DNA of 64,000 bases from NCBI GenBank assembly GCA_964486935.1, contig CAZAPG010000015.1, positions 1 to 64,000 on the forward strand, read 5' to 3'. Position numbers and translations under genes: made by a program. Numbering within the stretch: the stretch's first letter is position 1; the number at the start of each line of letters is the position of its first letter. The notes under the pieces are model-generated. The model was not told where the DNA came from. It ran no database searches and was given only the letters and a program-made list of their open reading frames with translations. Of the stretch, positions 61,022-64,000 are shown piece by piece. Source of the DNA: CAZAPG01 sp964486935. Lineage in GTDB: Bacteria; Chloroflexota; Anaerolineae; 4572-78; J111.

Positions 61022-62440
61022 TCAGCCTCCTATCCAATCGACGTGAAACGAGCCGGGCTTGTCGACCCGCTCAAAGGTGTGCGCCCCAAAATAATCGCGC
61101 TGGGCCTGAATCAGGTTGGCCGGCAGCCGGGCCGAGCGATAGGCGTCAAAATAGGCCAGCGAGGCGCTCATGGCCGGAACCGGGGTTCCCAGTTCCACGG
61201 CGGTTTTTACGGCAAAGCGCCAGGCCTCTTGCCGGCTCTGCACGGCCTGCTTGAATTCATTATCGACCAGCAGGTTGGGCAGGTTGGCGTTGCGGCGGTA
61301 GGCGTTGGTGATATCATCCAGCAGTTCGGCCCGAATGATGCAGCCGGCCCGCCAGATGCGGGCAATTTCGGCCAGGTTGAGGTTGTAATTGTACTCGGCG
61401 GAGGCCACCTTGAGCAGGGCCATACCCTGGGCGTATGAGCAGATTTTTGAGGCGTAAAGCGCGGCCCGCACCGAGTCGATAAGTTTTTGGCGGTCGCCCT
61501 GGTATTGACTCGCCGGCCCGGACAGAATTTTTGAGGCGGCCACGCGCTCATCTTTGATGGATGAAATAATGCGGCCATCTACGGCGGCGGTAATGGTGGG
61601 AATGGCCGAGCCAATATCGAGCGCGTTTTGGCTGGTCCACTTGCCGGTGCCTTTTTGCCCGGCCTTGTCTAAAATCACATCCACCAGCGGCTGGCCGGTA
61701 TCGTCATCTGTTTTGGTGAAGATGTTGGCGGTAATTTCGATGAGAAATGAGGACAACTCGCCCCGGTTCCACTCGCTGAAAATCTGGTGAAACTCCTGGG
61801 CCGAGGGGTTGAGCGCGGCTTTGAGCAGATGGTAGCTTTCGGCAATTAGCTGCATGTCGCCATACTCAATGCCGTTGTGGACCATTTTTACGTAGTGACC
61901 CGCGCCGCCCGGCCCAATATAGGTAACGCAGGGCGCGCCGTCGGCGGGGGCTTTGGCCGAAATGGCCTTGACCAGCGGCTCGATAAAGCCGTAGGCTTCC
62001 TGGGCGCCGCCGGGCATGAGGCTGGGGCCAAAGCGGGCGCCCTCTTCTCCGCCGGAAACGCCCATGCCAATAAAGCGCAGGTTGGCCGCTTCCAATTCTT
62101 TGGCGCGGCGCTCGGTATCTGGAAAAAAGGAGTTGCCGCCGTCGATGATGATGTCGCCTTCGTCCAGCAGGGGTTTGAGCTGGTCAATTACCATGTCAAC
62201 CGGCCTGCCGGCCTGCACCATAATTTGAATAATGCGCGGGCGCTCGAGGCTGGCTACAAAATCTTCCAGCGAGTAAGTGGCGGTAATGGCTTTATCTTTG
62301 GCTTCGCCGGCCATAAACTCTTCGGTTTTGGAGCCGGTGCGGTTGTACACCGATACGCTAAAGCCGTGGTCGGCGGCGTTGAGCACCAGATTTTGGCCCA
62401 TAACGGCCAATCCAATGAGTCCAAACTGATTTTTTGGCAT
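61022..62440 (-). CDS. gnd: 6-phosphogluconate dehydrogenase, decarboxylating
   Basis: Oxidises 6-phosphogluconate to ribulose-5-phosphate. The 472-residue long-form enzyme has GLAVMGQNLVLNAADHG, IDGGNSFFPDTERR, MGVSGGEEGARFGPSLMPGG, and MVHNGIEYGDMQLIAE with catalytic Lys/Asn; KGTGKWTSQNALD is also intact. An upstream in-frame start exists, but AGGAG at seven bases before the ATG at 62440 decides. First gene of the gnd-zwf-pgl operon. Confidence 0.97.
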   Translation of the reverse strand: MPKNQFGLIGLAVMGQNLVLNAADHGFSVSVYNRTGSKTEEFMAGEAKDKAITATYSLEDFVASLERPRIIQIMVQAGRPVDMVIDQLKPLLDEGDIIIDGGNSFFPDTERRAKELEAANLRFIGMGVSGGEEGARFGPSLMPGGAQEAYGFIEPLVKAISAKAPADGAPCVTYIGPGGAGHYVKMVHNGIEYGDMQLIAESYHLLKAALNPSAQEFHQIFSEWNRGELSSFLIEITANIFTKTDDDTGQPLVDVILDKAGQKGTGKWTSQNALDIGSAIPTITAAVDGRIISSIKDERVAASKILSGPASQYQGDRQKLIDSVRAALYASKICSYAQGMALLKVASAEYNYNLNLAEIARIWRAGCIIRAELLDDITNAYRRNANLPNLLVDNEFKQAVQSRQEAWRFAVKTAVELGTPVPAMSASLAYFDAYRSARLPANLIQAQRDYFGAHTFERVDKPGSFHVDWIGG

Positions 62441-62522
62441 ACTTATTCTCCTGGGGGCAAGGTAAATCAATTATTCTCATTACCCGACATGTCGCTAAAA
62501 TTTGTCGCGCAAAAACGCAAAG

Positions 62523-62561
62523 GGCGCAAAGATTTTTCAATTTGCTTATTTTCTTTGCGCC
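62523..62561. repeat. GGCGCAAAGA inverted repeat
   Basis: GGCGCAAAGA (62523-62532), 19-base loop, TCTTTGCGCC (62552-62561). Same style as the CACAGAG element at 31111-31225, probably a dispersed non-coding repeat. Confidence 0.6.
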
Positions 62562-62723
62562 TTGGCAAGAGGCTATTTTTGTTCAGCGTGACAGGCTGTC
62601 GGGTGGTTAGGTTTTGAGCAGCTCCATTTAAAGTGGCATTGTAACATAGATAATGCAAAAGAGGAATTTACCGGGCAAGGGCGCGCCCCAAAATTTGAGA
62701 CAGATCCACCGGGCAAGATGATG

Positions 62724-62752
62724 TTGAAGCGGAAAGTTGGCCGTGCTATAAT
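62724..62752 (+). promoter_or_regulatory. promoter of the carboxylate-amine ligase gene
   Basis: TTGAAG (62724-62729), 17 bases, TATAAT (62747-62752), 39 bases before the ATG. Confidence 0.6.
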
Positions 62753-62791
62753 GCAGCAAACTTACAAACTTAATAGTCAAGGGGGCCGGCA

Positions 62792-63895
62792 ATGAATTTT
62801 GAAGATTTAACCATTGGAATTGAAGAAGAGTACCAGATTATTGACCCTGAAACGCGAGAGTTGACCTCGTACATTTCTGAAATGTTAGATAAGGGCGCGG
62901 TTCTGTTTAGAGACCAGGTGAAGCCAGAGTTTTTGCAATCGCAGGTAGAAACCGGCAGTTATGTGTGCCGCAACATCAAAGAGGCGCGCCAGGAAGTAAC
63001 CCGCCTGCGGGGCATTGTGGCCGATATTGCCCATAAAAATAACCGCAAAATTGCGGCTGCCGGCACCCACCCCTTTTCTCGCTGGCAAGACCAGATTGTA
63101 ACCAATCGAGACCGCTACAAAGGGCTGGAAAAGGATTTTCAAATGATAGCCCATCGCCTGCTGATTTTTGGGATGCATGTTCACATTGGCATCCCCAACC
63201 CCGATTTGCGGATTGACCTGATGAAGCAGATGACCTATTTTGCCCCGCATATCATGGCCCTGTCCACTTCGTCCCCTTTTTGGCACGGGCGGAAAACCGG
63301 CCTGAAATCTTACCGCAGCGTAATTTTTGAAGATTTGCCGCGCACCGGCCTGCCCGAATATTTTGACTCGGCCCAGGAGTACGACCGCTATGTTGACACC
63401 CTGATTAAAACCGGCTGCATGGAAGAAGCCACCAAAATCTGGTGGGACATCCGCCCCCACCCCAAATTTCCCACCCTAGAATTTAGAATGTGCGATTGTA
63501 CCACCAGAATCGACGAGGTGATTGCCATTGCCGCGCTAATTCAGGCGGTGGTGGCCAAGCTTATTCTGTTGCGCAAGAAAAATCAGACCTGGCGCATTTA
63601 TCGCCGCACCTTGATAGCCGAAAACAAATGGCGGGCCGTAAAAGAAGGCATCGACGGAAAATTTATTGACTTTGGCAAAGAAGAGCAGGTGCCGCTTCGC
63701 TTTTTAATGGAAGAGTTGCTGGAACTAATTGACGATGTGGTTGACCAGTTGGGCACCCGCAAAGAGATTGATTATATCAGAACAATTCTTAAAACCGGCT
63801 CCAGCGCCGACCGCCAGCTAAAAACATACCAGGAAACCGGCAGCCTGCAAGCAGTAGTTGACATGCTGGCCGACGAAACCGTGATGGGGGTTTAG
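62792..63895 (+). CDS. GCS2-type carboxylate-amine ligase (YbdK-like)
   Basis: ATP-dependent ligase of the glutamate-cysteine ligase family 2. The 367-residue protein has GIEEEYQI (metal/ATP-binding Glu cluster), AAGTHPFSRW, and GMHVHIGI. LEFRMCDCTTRIDEV follows. Such enzymes join a carboxylate to an amine, with weak glutamate-cysteine ligase activity in E. coli YbdK; the substrate here is unknown. An own promoter is upstream. A second gene starts within five bases of its stop. Confidence 0.92.
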   Translation: MNFEDLTIGIEEEYQIIDPETRELTSYISEMLDKGAVLFRDQVKPEFLQSQVETGSYVCRNIKEARQEVTRLRGIVADIAHKNNRKIAAAGTHPFSRWQDQIVTNRDRYKGLEKDFQMIAHRLLIFGMHVHIGIPNPDLRIDLMKQMTYFAPHIMALSTSSPFWHGRKTGLKSYRSVIFEDLPRTGLPEYFDSAQEYDRYVDTLIKTGCMEEATKIWWDIRPHPKFPTLEFRMCDCTTRIDEVIAIAALIQAVVAKLILLRKKNQTWRIYRRTLIAENKWRAVKEGIDGKFIDFGKEEQVPLRFLMEELLELIDDVVDQLGTRKEIDYIRTILKTGSSADRQLKTYQETGSLQAVVDMLADETVMGV

Positions 63896-63899
63896 CCCA

Positions 63900-64000
63900 T
63901 TGCCCCAGTTTGAGACCTGGCTCGATAAATTTTTCGACACCTTTTTTCACCTGCCCACGCTCTTCATTTTGGCGCTGCTGGCCATTGCCCTGGTGTGGTG
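63900..64000 (+). CDS. start of a probable membrane protein, cut by window end
   Basis: An open frame from TTG at 63900 gives 33 codons, LPQFETWLDKFFDTFFHLPT and then a hydrophobic stretch LFILALLAIALVW, which looks like a first membrane helix. It follows the ligase stop by four bases. Start and identity uncertain. Confidence 0.45.
   Translation, partial: MPQFETWLDKFFDTFFHLPTLFILALLAIALVW

Larger units (their letters stand above)
62441..62791. other. 351-base divergent spacer between gnd and the carboxylate-amine ligase
   Basis: No gene seen. It contains a GCGCAAAG dyad repeat (62523-62561) and, at its right end, the promoter of the ligase gene. No clear gnd promoter could be placed. Confidence 0.6.

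Overview
The window is one contiguous piece of a bacterial chromosome, about 52-56% GC by eye, with one 10-base assembly gap inside radC. I read it as Chloroflexota, probably Anaerolineae or a relative. The signs are a Rieske/cytochrome b/dihaem cytochrome c cluster of the Chloroflexota kind, Thr-Pro-rich (TPTATPT-type) linkers in exported proteins, PD40/TolB propellers, CotH and lamin-tail surface proteins, and sucrose-phosphate-synthase-type glycosyltransferases. That placement is inference; no rRNA, tRNA, CRISPR array or transposase was found.

Layout. 1-3.6 kb: haem genes hemE-hemH-hemG on the minus strand, in the B. subtilis hemEHY order. 3.6-9.7 kb: short-chain dehydrogenase, membrane-anchored glycosidase, DinB-like protein, proA and manA, all minus. 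9.8-13.4 kb: a plus-strand respiratory operon (Rieske protein, cytochrome b, dihaem cytochrome c) closed by a terminator. 13.4-22.7 kb: SCP2 protein, cupin, radC, an alpha-oxoamine synthase with a lipid kinase and a methyltransferase, an AAA-like/TolB fusion, and a GT39-like membrane glycosyltransferase. 23.0-27.6 kb: a four-gene sugar operon (GT4, GalT-like, HAD sugar-phosphate phosphatase, GT4). 27.6-30.8 kb: DUF389 protein, histidine kinase and a TPR protein.

31.3-38.4 kb, all minus: a cell-surface block. It begins with a small SipW-type exported protein, a signal peptidase/DUF5305 fusion and an RTX-repeat protein, followed by CotH, a VTC polyphosphate-polymerase domain protein and DUF4956. 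38.8-41.0 kb: a secreted GH99-like protein with three SH3-like domains. 41.1 kb: OsmC.

41.6-58.6 kb, all minus: a nonribosomal peptide cluster. In transcription order it encodes an acyl-AMP ligase-carrier protein, two C-A-PCP proteins, a C-A-PCP-C-A-PCP-TE protein, MbtH and a phosphopantetheinyl transferase. Gene ends overlap by 4-8 bases. Read colinearly it predicts a carboxylate-capped tetrapeptide: unknown residue, beta-alanine, leucine, aminoadipate-like residue. Two of its adenylation domains have almost identical flanks around different specificity cores, a sign of natural subdomain exchange.

58.7-62.4 kb: the oxidative pentose phosphate operon gnd-zwf-pgl. 62.8-64.0 kb: a carboxylate-amine ligase and the start of a membrane protein cut by the window edge.

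Most promoters I could place by eye share a -35 hexamer beginning TTGC or TTGAC, with 16-17 bases to a TATAAT/TATACT -10. All assignments come from reading motifs and frames; no search was run.
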